Source of the DNA: SXOA01 sp051004015
GTDB taxonomy: Bacteria; Planctomycetota; Planctomycetia; Pirellulales; Pirellulaceae
DNA length: 64,000 nt
Assembly (NCBI GenBank): GCA_051004015.1
Contig: JBPCKT010000148.1
Coordinates: forward strand, 1-64,000
Direction: 5' to 3'
In this document: positions 6,721-15,389 of the stretch, piece after piece
Layout: the number at the start of each line of letters is the position of its first letter
How positions within the stretch are numbered: position 1 is the first letter of the stretch
Position numbers and translations under genes: made by a program
The notes under the pieces: model-generated
Told to the model about the DNA's origin: nothing
Database searches by the model: none
The model's input: only the letters and a program-made list of their open reading frames with translations

Positions 6721-9387
6721 ATGCTCGTCCGAATTCTCTCCCTCTTGGCTCTGCTCATCGCCGCCCCTTTCGCCCCGGCTTTCGCTCAAGAGTTGCCGGT
6801 GAAGATTCAGAAGGGGGACCATGTGGTGTTGGTCGGCAATACGCTGGCCGAGCGGATGCAGTACTTTGGCCACTGGGAGACGCTGCTGCACAGCCGCTTT
6901 CCCAAGGAAGAGCTGGTGGTGCGGAACCTCGGCTGGTCGGCGGATGAAATCGGCCTGCGGCCGCGGAGTAAGGATTTCAAGGACCACAAGCACACGCTCG
7001 CCGACCATAAGCCGAACGTGCTGCTGGCGTTTTTTGGATTCAATGAGTCCTTCGCCGGGCCGGCTGGGGTGGCGAAGTTCGAGCAGGACCTGGAAGGCTT
7101 TCTGAAGGCTCCTCAGAACATCGATAACTACAGCACGGCCCGCAGCAATTGGGACAAGACGGCGGACAAGACGGCCGACCTTGCTCCACTGCCGATGCTG
7201 CGGCAGATTGTGCTCGTTTCACCAGTTGCCCATGAGAATTTGAAACGGCACGGCCTGCCGGACGGGAAAAAAAACAACGCCAACCTGAAGCTCTATGCCG
7301 AAGCGATGGCCCGCGTCGCCGCGAAGCACAAGGTTGCGTTTGTTGACATTTTCACGCCCACGCTCAAGGCGATGGCGGATGCCAAGCAGCCGCTGACGAT
7401 CAACGGCGTTCACTTGAATGAACATGGCGACCAGGTCGTCGGCGAAATCCTGGATCGGGCGCTCTTCGGCCTTCCGACGAAGGCTCAGAACGAGCAAAAG
7501 ACCGACTTCGCCCGCCTCAAAGCCGAGGTCAACGAGAAGAACGGGCAATTCTTCCACGACCATCGCTCGGTCAACGGCTTCTACATCTATGGCGGGCGGA
7601 AGGAGCCGTTTGGCGTGGTCAATTTTCCCGCGGAATTCGCCAAGCTGCGGAAGATGACCGCCAACCGCGACCAGCGGATTTGGGAGGTGGCTCAGGGGAA
7701 GCAGATTCCCAGCGTCATTGATGACAGCAACACGGGGGAGTTCACCAAGATCGAAACGAACTTCAAGACGCCGGTCCTGCTGACGACGCCGGAAGAATCC
7801 CGCAAGAAGATGAAGCTGGCCGAAGGATATGAAGTGAACCTGTTTGCCTCGGAAGAGGAGTTCCCGGATTTGCAAAATCCCGTGCAGTTCGCCTTCGACG
7901 CCAAAGGCCGTCTGTGGGTGACGACAATGCCGAGCTACCCGCAATATCTGCCGGGGACGCCGGTGAACGACAAGATTCTCATCCTGGAAGATACCAACGG
8001 CGACGGCAAAGCGGACAAGCAGACGGTCTTCGCCGACAAGTTGCACGTCCCCACCGGCATCGAGCTCGGCGACGGCGGCTGCTACGTCGCCCAGCAGCCG
8101 AATCTGCTGTTTTTGAAGGACACCAATGGTGATGATGTGGCCGATGAGCGGACGATTGTGCTGCACGGCTTTGATTCGGCCGACTCGCACCACAGCATCA
8201 GCGCGTTCACCTGGGACCAGGGGGGAGCACTCTATTTTGAGGAAGGGACATTCCATCACAGCCAGGTGGAAACGCCCTACGGCCCAACTCGCTGCGTGAA
8301 TGCCGGCGTGTTCCGCTTCGAGCCGAAGACTTTTCGCTTCAGCACGTTCGTCAGCTACAACTTCGCCAACCCCTGGGGGCACATCGTGGACGGCTGGGGG
8401 CAGAACTTCATTGCCGACGCCAGCGGGGGAGACAACTATTATGGCACCGCGTTCAGCGGCGACCTCGATTACCCCGACAAGCACGGCGGCATGAAGAAGT
8501 TCCTGGTCAAGCAGTGGCGGCCCACCGCCGGCTGCGAGCTCGTCAGCAGCCGCAATTTTCCGGCGGAGGCGCAAGGGAACTTCCTGCTCAACAACTGCAT
8601 CGGCTTCCAGGGAGTACTGCAATACAAGATGAAGGACGAAGGGAGCGGCTTCGCGGCTGACCCGGTCGAGCCGCTGCTGTCGTCCACCGACCCGAACTTC
8701 CGCCCGGTCGATATCGAGTTCGCCCCGGACGGCACTCTGTTCCTTTGCGACTGGTTCAACCCGCTGGTTGGCCACATGCAGCACAATCTCCGCGACCCCA
8801 ACCGCGACCACATCCACGGCCGCATCTGGCGGGTCCGCTACGCCAAACAGCCGCTCGTCACGCCGAGCAAGATCGCCGGAGAGTCGATTGTTTCGTTGCT
8901 CGATACGCTGAAGTCCGCCCCCGAAGAGCGAACCCGCTACCGCATTCGTACCGAGCTTCGCAGCCGCCCGACCGAAGAAGTCCTAGCCGAAGTGAAAAAA
9001 TGGACCAGCAGCCTCGACCCCAAGAAAGTCGAAGACCAGCACCAGTTCCTGGAAGCTCTCTGGATCCACCAACAGCACGACGTCGTCAACGAGCCCTTCC
9101 TCAAACAAATGCTGAAGAGTCCCGAGCCCAAAACCCGCGCCGCCGCCACGCGCGTCCTCTGCTATTGGCGCGACCGCGTTTCCAAGCCGCTGGAGCTGCT
9201 CAAGGCACAAGTCAACGACGAAAACCCGCGCGTCCGCCTGGAAGCCGTCCGCGCCCTCAGCTTCTTCGACAACCAAGAAGCGATCGACATCGCCACCGAG
9301 TCCCTTATTTACGATCAGGACGACTACCTGAAATACACGTTGCAGGAAACGATGAGCACGCTGGAGAAGCGGGTCAAGAAAAAGTAG
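6721..9387 (+). CDS. Exported SGNH-like + planctomycete dehydrogenase-propeller + HEAT protein lacking a heme motif
   Basis: 888 residues with a signal peptide (residues 1-22, ending FAQE). The N-terminal third resembles SGNH/GDSL hydrolases, but block I reads VGNTLAERMQ rather than GDS, while the C-terminal GVHLNEHG histidine block is present. A six-bladed propeller domain of the planctomycete membrane-bound dehydrogenase type follows (starting about residue 360: KLAEGYEVNLFASEEEFP), with DTNGDGKAD calcium-like loops. HEAT-like helices (about 720-880) complete it. There is no CxxCH heme motif; the heme domain is on the next gene. Usually this family ends in a cytochrome c domain, so the pair looks like one architecture split into two proteins. 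The substrate is unknown; sugar or alcohol oxidation is only a family-based guess. Confidence 0.8.
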   Translation: MLVRILSLLALLIAAPFAPAFAQELPVKIQKGDHVVLVGNTLAERMQYFGHWETLLHSRFPKEELVVRNLGWSADEIGLRPRSKDFKDHKHTLADHKPNVLLAFFGFNESFAGPAGVAKFEQDLEGFLKAPQNIDNYSTARSNWDKTADKTADLAPLPMLRQIVLVSPVAHENLKRHGLPDGKKNNANLKLYAEAMARVAAKHKVAFVDIFTPTLKAMADAKQPLTINGVHLNEHGDQVVGEILDRALFGLPTKAQNEQKTDFARLKAEVNEKNGQFFHDHRSVNGFYIYGGRKEPFGVVNFPAEFAKLRKMTANRDQRIWEVAQGKQIPSVIDDSNTGEFTKIETNFKTPVLLTTPEESRKKMKLAEGYEVNLFASEEEFPDLQNPVQFAFDAKGRLWVTTMPSYPQYLPGTPVNDKILILEDTNGDGKADKQTVFADKLHVPTGIELGDGGCYVAQQPNLLFLKDTNGDDVADERTIVLHGFDSADSHHSISAFTWDQGGALYFEEGTFHHSQVETPYGPTRCVNAGVFRFEPKTFRFSTFVSYNFANPWGHIVDGWGQNFIADASGGDNYYGTAFSGDLDYPDKHGGMKKFLVKQWRPTAGCELVSSRNFPAEAQGNFLLNNCIGFQGVLQYKMKDEGSGFAADPVEPLLSSTDPNFRPVDIEFAPDGTLFLCDWFNPLVGHMQHNLRDPNRDHIHGRIWRVRYAKQPLVTPSKIAGESIVSLLDTLKSAPEERTRYRIRTELRSRPTEEVLAEVKKWTSSLDPKKVEDQHQFLEALWIHQQHDVVNEPFLKQMLKSPEPKTRAAATRVLCYWRDRVSKPLELLKAQVNDENPRVRLEAVRALSFFDNQEAIDIATESLIYDQDDYLKYTLQETMSTLEKRVKKK

Positions 9388-9434
9388 GTGGGGTAGGCTT
9401 CCAGCCTGCCCAGAAAAAAACCGCCTTCCAAAAT

Positions 9435-9500
9435 CTCTGCGAGCTCCGCGCCTCTGCGTGATGCTTATGAACCTCACGCAGAGGCGCGGAGCCCGCAGAG
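9435..9500. repeat. Strong hairpin, 27-bp arms
   Basis: Arms 9435-9461 (CTCTGCGAGCTCCGCGCC...) and 9474-9500 pair at 26 of 27 positions around a 12-base loop. It separates the two halves of the split heme-protein locus and could limit read-through, though no T-tract follows. It may equally be a dispersed palindrome. Confidence 0.8.
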
Positions 9501-9570
9501 GAAATGCAAAAGTAGACCCATTCAACCGTGTCGTCCGCGTTTTCCGTGTCCCATTTCTCTGCTCCCCCCA

Positions 9571-11361
9571 ATGTTCCGATACTCGTTCGCTTTCGTCGTC
9601 CTCTTCGCCGCTCCTCTAGCTGCCGAAGAGCCCAGCCCTGCCGCACCGCTGATGAAGTTGCTGCAGAGCGGCCGGCTGCCGGCGGAGAGGGTGGGGGCGG
9701 TTGTAGAGATGGTCTGTCAGAAGGGGAACGCCAAGGACTTGGCATACGTCTTCGGGCAGTTGCAGAAGCCGGATGCTTTCAAGCCCGCGGTGCGGCTGAA
9801 GGTGCTGGAGTTGCTGACGGATGCGGCCGTGGTGCGGAAGGTGAAGCCGGATGGGGATCTTTCATCGCTCAAGCTGCTGTTTCTCGAAAACACGGATCCG
9901 CGGCTGAAGCTGGCAGCGATCAAGCTGGCCTCTGTTTGGAAGGTGAAGGAGATCGCCCCGGAATTGCGAACCCTGGCCGCCAGCGACAAGACGGACAAGT
10001 CTCTCCGCGCTGCCGCCATCGACGGCTTGGCCAACATCGGCGATGTCGCCTCCACCAAGGCCCTGCTGGAAATCGCACATCGGGATCCATCCATTCCGGT
10101 TCGGATGATTGCCGTCGCGGGCCTCGCCCGGCTCGATCTCGACGCGGCTGCCAACCAGGCCGCCGCCGTGCTATCCGCCGCGACTCCCCAGGATGACCCC
10201 GCGCCGCTCATCGACGCGATCCTGGCTCGGAAGGGGGGGGCGGAGAAACTGGCGGCCGCCCTGGAAATGGCAAAGCTCCCCAAGGAAGTCGCTAAAATCA
10301 CGCTCCGCTACATGTATTCCATCGGCCGGAGCGATGAAGGACTCTCCAACCTGCTCAGCAAAGCGGCGGACATCGCGGTGGATGCCCCGCCGCCGAGCCA
10401 GGAAGTGGTGCAGAAAATCGCCGCAGACGTGATGGCGAAAGGGGACGCGACTCGCGGCGAAAGAGTGTTCCGGCGGGCCGACGTGAACTGCCAGAAATGC
10501 CACGCCATCGCGCGGGCCGGCGGGCAAGTCGGTCCTGAGCTGACCGCGCTGGGCTCCATTTCCCCGCCGGAGTACATCGTCAATTCGGTCCTCAACCCCA
10601 GCTTGAACATCAAGGAGCAATACGTCACCAAGGTCATCCTGACGGTGGACGGCGAAGTCGTCACCGGCATCGTCATCGACCGGAACGACGAGCGAGTGCG
10701 GCTCAAGGACGCGAGCGGAAAGGTGGTCATCGTCGCCATCGGCGACATCGAAAATGAAAAGGACGGGCCATCGCTCATGCCGCAGGGGCTGACCAAGTTC
10801 CTCACGCACGACGAGTTCCTCGACCTTGCCCGCTTCATCACGGAGCTGGGCCGCCCCGGCCCCTATGCCATCCGCACGGCTCCCACGCTGCAACGCTGGC
10901 GACTGTTGAAATCGGCCGCGCCTGAGATTAGCGGCGAAATTCCCAACGTCGAGCACTTCCGCCAGCACGTCCTGGAGCTCCCCGCCGACGCCTGGCTTTC
11001 CCTGTACGGCACCGCCCGCGGCCCGCTGCCGCTGGCCGATGTTGTCGCCGCGTTGAAGTCGGATTCCGCTGGAAAGAGCACTACGGAGAAGACGGTTGTG
11101 TTCTTGCAAGGGGAAGTCGAAGTAAGCCAGGCGGGTGAATTGCAGCTTGAAGTGGAATCCCCAGTTCCGGCTCATCTCTGGCTTGATGCGGAGCCCTTTG
11201 AACAGCCCGCAAAGCTCACGCTGCCCCTTACCGCGGGCCGCCATAAACTTACCTTGCGACTCGAGCTTCCTAGCGACCTGTCGACAGAGGCCGGCCTGCA
11301 TGTCGAGTTGAAGAAGCCTGGCGGGTCGAATATTCAGTTCGACGTGGTGGGAGGGCAGTGA
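9571..11361 (+). CDS. Exported HEAT-repeat c-type heme protein (heme half of the split system)
   Basis: 596 residues with its own signal peptide (residues 1-18, ending LAAEEP). HEAT-like alpha repeats occupy about 25-290. A cytochrome c domain follows, with the heme-attachment site CQKCH (about residues 307-311) and the usual downstream motif SLMPQG supplying the distal methionine. The pattern GERVFRR...VGPEL...ITELGRPGPYAI is that of planctomycete heme-binding C-terminal domains. A further C-terminal beta-rich region (about 460-590) may bind carbohydrate. It is downstream of the propeller protein on the same strand with a 183-bp gap, and very probably forms an electron-transfer pair with it outside the cytoplasmic membrane. 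Confidence 0.85.
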   Translation: MFRYSFAFVVLFAAPLAAEEPSPAAPLMKLLQSGRLPAERVGAVVEMVCQKGNAKDLAYVFGQLQKPDAFKPAVRLKVLELLTDAAVVRKVKPDGDLSSLKLLFLENTDPRLKLAAIKLASVWKVKEIAPELRTLAASDKTDKSLRAAAIDGLANIGDVASTKALLEIAHRDPSIPVRMIAVAGLARLDLDAAANQAAAVLSAATPQDDPAPLIDAILARKGGAEKLAAALEMAKLPKEVAKITLRYMYSIGRSDEGLSNLLSKAADIAVDAPPPSQEVVQKIAADVMAKGDATRGERVFRRADVNCQKCHAIARAGGQVGPELTALGSISPPEYIVNSVLNPSLNIKEQYVTKVILTVDGEVVTGIVIDRNDERVRLKDASGKVVIVAIGDIENEKDGPSLMPQGLTKFLTHDEFLDLARFITELGRPGPYAIRTAPTLQRWRLLKSAAPEISGEIPNVEHFRQHVLELPADAWLSLYGTARGPLPLADVVAALKSDSAGKSTTEKTVVFLQGEVEVSQAGELQLEVESPVPAHLWLDAEPFEQPAKLTLPLTAGRHKLTLRLELPSDLSTEAGLHVELKKPGGSNIQFDVVGGQ

Positions 11362-11371
11362 GCCCAAAGTA

Positions 11372-11394
11372 GTCCGCTCACTTCGTGAGCGGAG
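11372..11394. repeat. Palindromic repeat, GTCCGCTCAC family
   Basis: GTCCGCTCAC and GTGAGCGGAG flank a 3-base centre. A relative with perfect 10-bp arms lies at 12709-12731, and the two copies bracket the VapBC-like/RraB-like genes. It begins 10 bp after the stop of the heme gene. Confidence 0.75.
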
Positions 11395-11443
11395 ATGTGG
11401 CTTGGATCCAGCAACGAGTGTAAAATGGGAGTTGAGGCATTCC

Positions 11444-11719
11444 ATGACAATCATCACTCTCCCGCCCGACTTGGAAGGCCGCCTCGGCGATGAAGCGCGC
11501 CGCCGCGGCACCACAACTGAGTTGCTGGCTTTGGACGGACTGCGTCAGCTCTTTGCCCCAGTTCCGAGCGGCAACGGTGCTGAACAGCACGGCACGCTCT
11601 TTGACTTCCTGGCTGGGTATGTTGGGACGGTGGCGGGAGCGTCGGAGACCTATTCGGAGGATTGCGGCCGCCGCTTTACTGAGGGCCTGGCCAAGCAGCA
11701 AGAGCGAGAAAGCTTGTGA
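11444..11719 (+). CDS. Putative VapB-type antitoxin (ribbon-helix-helix-like)
   Basis: 91 residues from the ATG at 11444; an upstream in-frame ATG at 11402 is possible but overlaps the repeat. The N-terminus TIITLPPDLEGRLGDEARRRGTTT has the beta-strand plus two-helix pattern of ribbon-helix-helix DNA-binding antitoxins, and the C-terminal part would wrap the toxin. Its stop overlaps the toxin start by 4 bp (GTGA, 11716-11719), the usual coupling of antitoxin to toxin. It probably autoregulates this small operon. The fold is inferred from pattern, not a strong motif. Confidence 0.7.
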   Translation: MTIITLPPDLEGRLGDEARRRGTTTELLALDGLRQLFAPVPSGNGAEQHGTLFDFLAGYVGTVAGASETYSEDCGRRFTEGLAKQQERESL

Positions 11720-12126
11720 CTCTCACCGACACTGGCCCCGTCGTGGCGCTGATCAATCGCAACGATCCCAATCATCCCAAATGCATCGAAGCGGCTAAGA
11801 GTTTGCCGCACGGGCCACTGATTACGACCTGGCCATGCTTCACGGAGGCAATGTACCTGTTGCACAAGGGTGGCGGGTACCCTGCGCAGGCGGCATTGTG
11901 GCAACTGAGGGATGCTGGCCGGCTGACCTTGCACGACGTCGGCGACGACGAAATGGTGCGTATGGCGGCGTGGATGCTCAAATACCAAGACTTGCCAATG
12001 GACCTGGCTGACGCCTCATTGATGGCTGCAGCAGAAAAGTTCAACACTCGCCTCATGTTCACGCTCGACCGGGACTTTCGCGTCTATCGGTTCGCCAATG
12101 GAGACGCTGTGGAAGTCGTACCTTGA
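11716..12126 (+). CDS. PIN-domain toxin, VapC-like ribonuclease
   Basis: 136 residues starting at GTG 11716, translationally coupled to the antitoxin. It carries the acidic residues of a PIN nuclease: Asp5 in LTDTGPVVALI, Glu44 in CFTEAMYLL, Asp96/Asp99 in MDLADASL, and Asp118 in FTLDRDF. These coordinate Mg2+ or Mn2+ for RNA cleavage in the family, where targets are usually tRNA or rRNA. Length and motif order match VapC. The catalytic set looks complete, so the toxin is probably active. Confidence 0.88.
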   Translation: MTLTDTGPVVALINRNDPNHPKCIEAAKSLPHGPLITTWPCFTEAMYLLHKGGGYPAQAALWQLRDAGRLTLHDVGDDEMVRMAAWMLKYQDLPMDLADASLMAAAEKFNTRLMFTLDRDFRVYRFANGDAVEVVP

Positions 12127-12255
12127 GTTGATCTTCCCCACAGCAACGAGGTGCTGCACCTGACAGCGGGCGCATAGTTGAGTTTCATAACCCTTGGATT
12201 GGCCAACGGCAGCCCGCTGGCGAAATCCATCCCCGGCCCGCCAAGAGAGATATTT

Positions 12256-12636
12256 GTGAGACTCCAACCAAATGAAGCCCAAATCGAGGCCGCGCTCGAA
12301 GGCCATCGTGCCCGGAACGAGGCACTGGTAACGAGGCTGAACGAATTCCGCGTAGCGCTCGATCGACCTCGCGCTATTGATCTGCACTTCTTTGCGCCCC
12401 ACCTCGAGGCGGCCCAAGTGATCGCCGCTGCCTTGGAGGCGCAGGGACTCCAGGACCCCAAGATTAGCCCACCCTGCGCGGATGGCACAGTCAGCATAGA
12501 GGTCGCAGTCACACTTCCAGTAAACGCGGTTATCGCCCGCTCCTTTATCGAACCCCTCGTTCGCATCGCCTCAGCGTCAGGTGGAGAACACGACGGCTGG
12601 GGCACGTCTATCAAGGAGGCCAAGAGTGCGGGCTAG
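12256..12636 (+). CDS. RraB-like ribonuclease regulator domain protein
   Basis: About 126 residues from GTG 12256, preceded by an AAGAGAGA ribosome site; an alternative TTG start at 12178 would add 26 residues. The conserved pattern is that of the RraB (regulator of ribonuclease E activity B) family: DLHFFAPHLEAAQVIAAALEAQG, then DGTVSIEV, ending in GGEHDGWGTSI. In Escherichia coli RraB binds RNase E. Here it follows a PIN RNase toxin by 129 bp on the same strand, which may or may not be functional. The N-terminal half is poorly conserved. Confidence 0.75.
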   Translation: MRLQPNEAQIEAALEGHRARNEALVTRLNEFRVALDRPRAIDLHFFAPHLEAAQVIAAALEAQGLQDPKISPPCADGTVSIEVAVTLPVNAVIARSFIEPLVRIASASGGEHDGWGTSIKEAKSAG

Positions 12637-12708
12637 AAACGCGCTGCAGCGGACTTGAAGGTATGGGAGTTATTGACGCCAAAGACTACCGACCTCGCAC
12701 TCGCGCCT

Positions 12709-12731
12709 GTCCGCTCACGGAGTGAGCGGAC
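12709..12731. repeat. Palindromic repeat, GTCCGCTCAC family, perfect arms
   Basis: Perfect 10-bp arms GTCCGCTCAC and GTGAGCGGAC surround GGA. The identical 23-base sequence occurs at 59867-59889, with variants at 11372 and 54902. Its last base is the first base of the stop codon of the next minus-strand gene. Confidence 0.8.
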
Positions 12732-15136
12732 TACTTTCGCTTGGGAATCTTCGTCTGGATCGCCGTCCGGCTGGGGAGTTTCGGACCCAGGGCAACGCCG
12801 ATCCAGCCATCGTGGATGACGAACTGGGTGACTTGCTGGTCCTTGAGCTCGGGGGAATTGGAGATTCGCTCGTTGACCAGGTTCAGCTTCCGGTTGCGGG
12901 AGAGGACCTTTTCGAAGATGCCGGCGAGCATGATCCGTTCGCCCGCTCCCAGCCGGTTGCCTCCCAGCTCAATGATGCCGTCCCGCGCCAGGTTGGCTTC
13001 GAGCTGGTCGGGGTTCGGCTTGTAGTAGCCGGTCACAATCAGGTTCTTGAAAGTCTTGCGGTTGTTGGTGATGGAAAGCTCTTTGAGGTGGATGCGGATC
13101 CGCAGCCGCCCATCCTGGCAATCAATCCGCACCGGGTCGTGGTCGGCGAAGGTGACAAACACGCCGTCGGGAAGGTCTTCCGGAACTGGGATTTTCTGGT
13201 CTTCGAAGCGGGTCGTCATTTCCTTGAACAGCTCGTGCAATTCGATCTTGCGACCGGCGAGACGGAGGTGCTCGAGGGCGTTATTCAAGGCGGTTTCATG
13301 CACTTGCACCGAGAGCAGGCTGTCTCCGGGTGCTTGCGGCCGCGGGGTGTGGGCGGAAAGCTGCTCGCGCCCCGCCAGGCGATAGCGGGCAATCAGGCGG
13401 TCCTGCGTCGTCTCCAGGTCGACCGCCGTTGGGTCGAGCTGCAGCTTTTGGAGGGGCGAGACCAATTTGTTCTGAAATTCCGTTTTGGCTTTTTCGATCC
13501 GCTGGGCAACTTGCGTGTCGAGCGTGTCTGCGGCCCGGTTGATGATTTTGTCTTCGACTTCCTGCTGGGCGGCCGGCGTCTTCTGCTCGTATTGGTTGCG
13601 GGCAATGATGCGGGCGACCCAGTTCAGCAGCGGAACGCCGTCGAAGTCGGTCTCAAAATCATTGAGCTGGTTCTGAGCCGCCGCCTCGGCCTCGGCCTGG
13701 TGCATGCGGATGTTTTTGCGGTCGATCGTGAACAACTTGCGGGCCCGATAGGAGGCGGCCCCATCCTGATAGAACGTCGCCGGGCCGGACGTGGACGCGG
13801 TGGACGACGCGACTTCACCTTTCGCTTCCAGTCCTACCCGCCAGCGCCAGCGGTCGGGAAGCAGGACTAGCCGCAGCCGCGTGCTGGTTTCGCTCTGCCC
13901 TTCGACAGTGGCACCTTGAATCATCTCTTGCACAGGTTCGGCGGTCCGCATTTCCTTGGGCAGCAGGCGGTTGACGAGCTCGGCGGAGATGGCGACCCGG
14001 ACGTTGGCATTGCGATAATATGAATTCACCGCGTGCGCCAGTTCGGCGGTTTTTTCTTCTTGCGACCAGCGGAGCACGTCGTATTTCTGGGCGATGTCGG
14101 TGGCGTTTACGCTGCCTTCATCGCTCTCGTATTTCTCAATCGCGGCGGACAGCTCCAACAGATCCACCGGCTCGGCGGCCCAGGCGGTAAGCTGCTGGGC
14201 AAACTTCCGCAGGGCTGGACTTTCCAGGATCGCCGCCTGGTCCGAAGTGAGCTGTGTGGAATGGAAGCGGTAGAGGATTTCCCGAGCCAGTTTCCGCTCC
14301 GCAGGGGTGATCTCGGCTCCGCTGGTGCAGCGTTCCTGCAGCTTGTCGAGCAGCAGGTACTTCCGCCAGGCGGCCAGGTCGCGTGTGCTGGCGAGCTCTT
14401 GCTGTGCATGTTGCAAGTCCAACAGCATTTGCTGGCTGCTGGGAAGCCGCGATTTTTCTGGACGTTTTATGGACGCTTCCCGCAGAGCCGTTTCGTGCAG
14501 CGGCTGCCAGAGGGACAGGCGGCGGACAATGGCGAAGCCGGCGCGGAGGATGCGCGACCGGGCATCGTCGTCGTCGGTTTGTCGGGAGAGTGATTTGGCG
14601 TCGTTCGCGAGTTGGGTGAGGCGCTGCAAGTGCTGCTTCGCGGCGGGATCGGACAGCGACGGCAACTCCAGGACCGCACTAATTTCGGTCTTGGCCTGGG
14701 CTACCCAATCGGCCGTGGCGGGGTCGCTTTCGGCCAGTCTATCAAGCTGCAAAAGCAATGCAGCCGGCACCGGCCAGGCGCGACTGGTGGGCGATTCCGC
14801 GGTTGCCGGTTCGGGGATTGGCTTGAGGCGGGTTTCCGGTTGGACTTCTGCAGGCGATGCTTCCGTATCAGCGGGGTCAGCATCGGTAATGCGGGCTCTG
14901 GCGGGAACCTTTTTCTCGGAGGGAAGCGCGGGAGTCTCGCGGATGGAAGGGTCCAGGCCGATTCGTTCGGCCACTCGAGGGTCGTTGCTGTTCGCCTTCG
15001 CTGCTTCAGCAGCGGGCCATTTGACCGGCCGGGTTTCGACCCCTAGCATCTGCGGGGCAACCATTGCTCCCACGATTGCCAGTCCGGCCGCTCCAGCCGT
15101 CAAATGCCACGACCGCTTGAAAAAGAATCGCCGCAT
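12731..15136 (-). CDS. Large exported or anchored protein of unknown function
   Basis: About 801 residues from the ATG at 15136, chosen because GGTGGAGG lies 8 bases upstream; another ATG 21 bases earlier is possible. A basic start (MRRFFFKRSWH) precedes one hydrophobic segment (about residues 10-30), then a Pro/Ser-rich linker (35-120), a largely helical region, and a beta-rich C-terminal half (about 420-800) with phrases such as VRIAISAELVNRLLP and RIHLKELSITNNRK. I recognise no catalytic motif. It is probably secreted or anchored with the bulk outside the cytoplasm, and resembles hypothetical proteins of planctomycetes only in general style. The gene is isolated from its neighbours. Confidence 0.7.
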   Translation of the reverse strand: MRRFFFKRSWHLTAGAAGLAIVGAMVAPQMLGVETRPVKWPAAEAAKANSNDPRVAERIGLDPSIRETPALPSEKKVPARARITDADPADTEASPAEVQPETRLKPIPEPATAESPTSRAWPVPAALLLQLDRLAESDPATADWVAQAKTEISAVLELPSLSDPAAKQHLQRLTQLANDAKSLSRQTDDDDARSRILRAGFAIVRRLSLWQPLHETALREASIKRPEKSRLPSSQQMLLDLQHAQQELASTRDLAAWRKYLLLDKLQERCTSGAEITPAERKLAREILYRFHSTQLTSDQAAILESPALRKFAQQLTAWAAEPVDLLELSAAIEKYESDEGSVNATDIAQKYDVLRWSQEEKTAELAHAVNSYYRNANVRVAISAELVNRLLPKEMRTAEPVQEMIQGATVEGQSETSTRLRLVLLPDRWRWRVGLEAKGEVASSTASTSGPATFYQDGAASYRARKLFTIDRKNIRMHQAEAEAAAQNQLNDFETDFDGVPLLNWVARIIARNQYEQKTPAAQQEVEDKIINRAADTLDTQVAQRIEKAKTEFQNKLVSPLQKLQLDPTAVDLETTQDRLIARYRLAGREQLSAHTPRPQAPGDSLLSVQVHETALNNALEHLRLAGRKIELHELFKEMTTRFEDQKIPVPEDLPDGVFVTFADHDPVRIDCQDGRLRIRIHLKELSITNNRKTFKNLIVTGYYKPNPDQLEANLARDGIIELGGNRLGAGERIMLAGIFEKVLSRNRKLNLVNERISNSPELKDQQVTQFVIHDGWIGVALGPKLPSRTAIQTKIPKRK

Positions 15137-15349
15137 GAAGTGCCTCCACCAAGCCACGTGCTAGCATCCGCCGCCGGAGCGCAGCCCCCCCACAAAAACA
15201 CAGCGCACCACCGGCGGGGAACATGTATTACCATCGGCGAGAAAAGGAGGCGGATTCGACGCCAAAGATGGGCCGCTTGTTAATCGGTTCAAACGACGCA
15301 AATTCGCGCGGGAAATGCGTGCTAGCGAAGCAGGGAGGGCCTTCCATAA

Positions 15350-15386
15350 CCCTCACCCCGGCCCACTCCCCAGGGGAGAGGGAGAA
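15350..15386. repeat. GGGAGAGGG-type palindromic repeat
   Basis: CCCTCACCCCGGCC followed by ACTCCCCAGGGGAGAGGG. Related units are at 26157-26187, 49647-49682 and 60307-60335. This copy ends 4 bp before the 3' end of the protease gene. Confidence 0.7.
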
Positions 15387-15389
15387 ATG

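Noticed and set aside
7219..8817. 532-codon minus-strand open frame
   Set aside because: It lies antisense to the propeller gene and reflects high-GC codon bias; composition lacks any family pattern.
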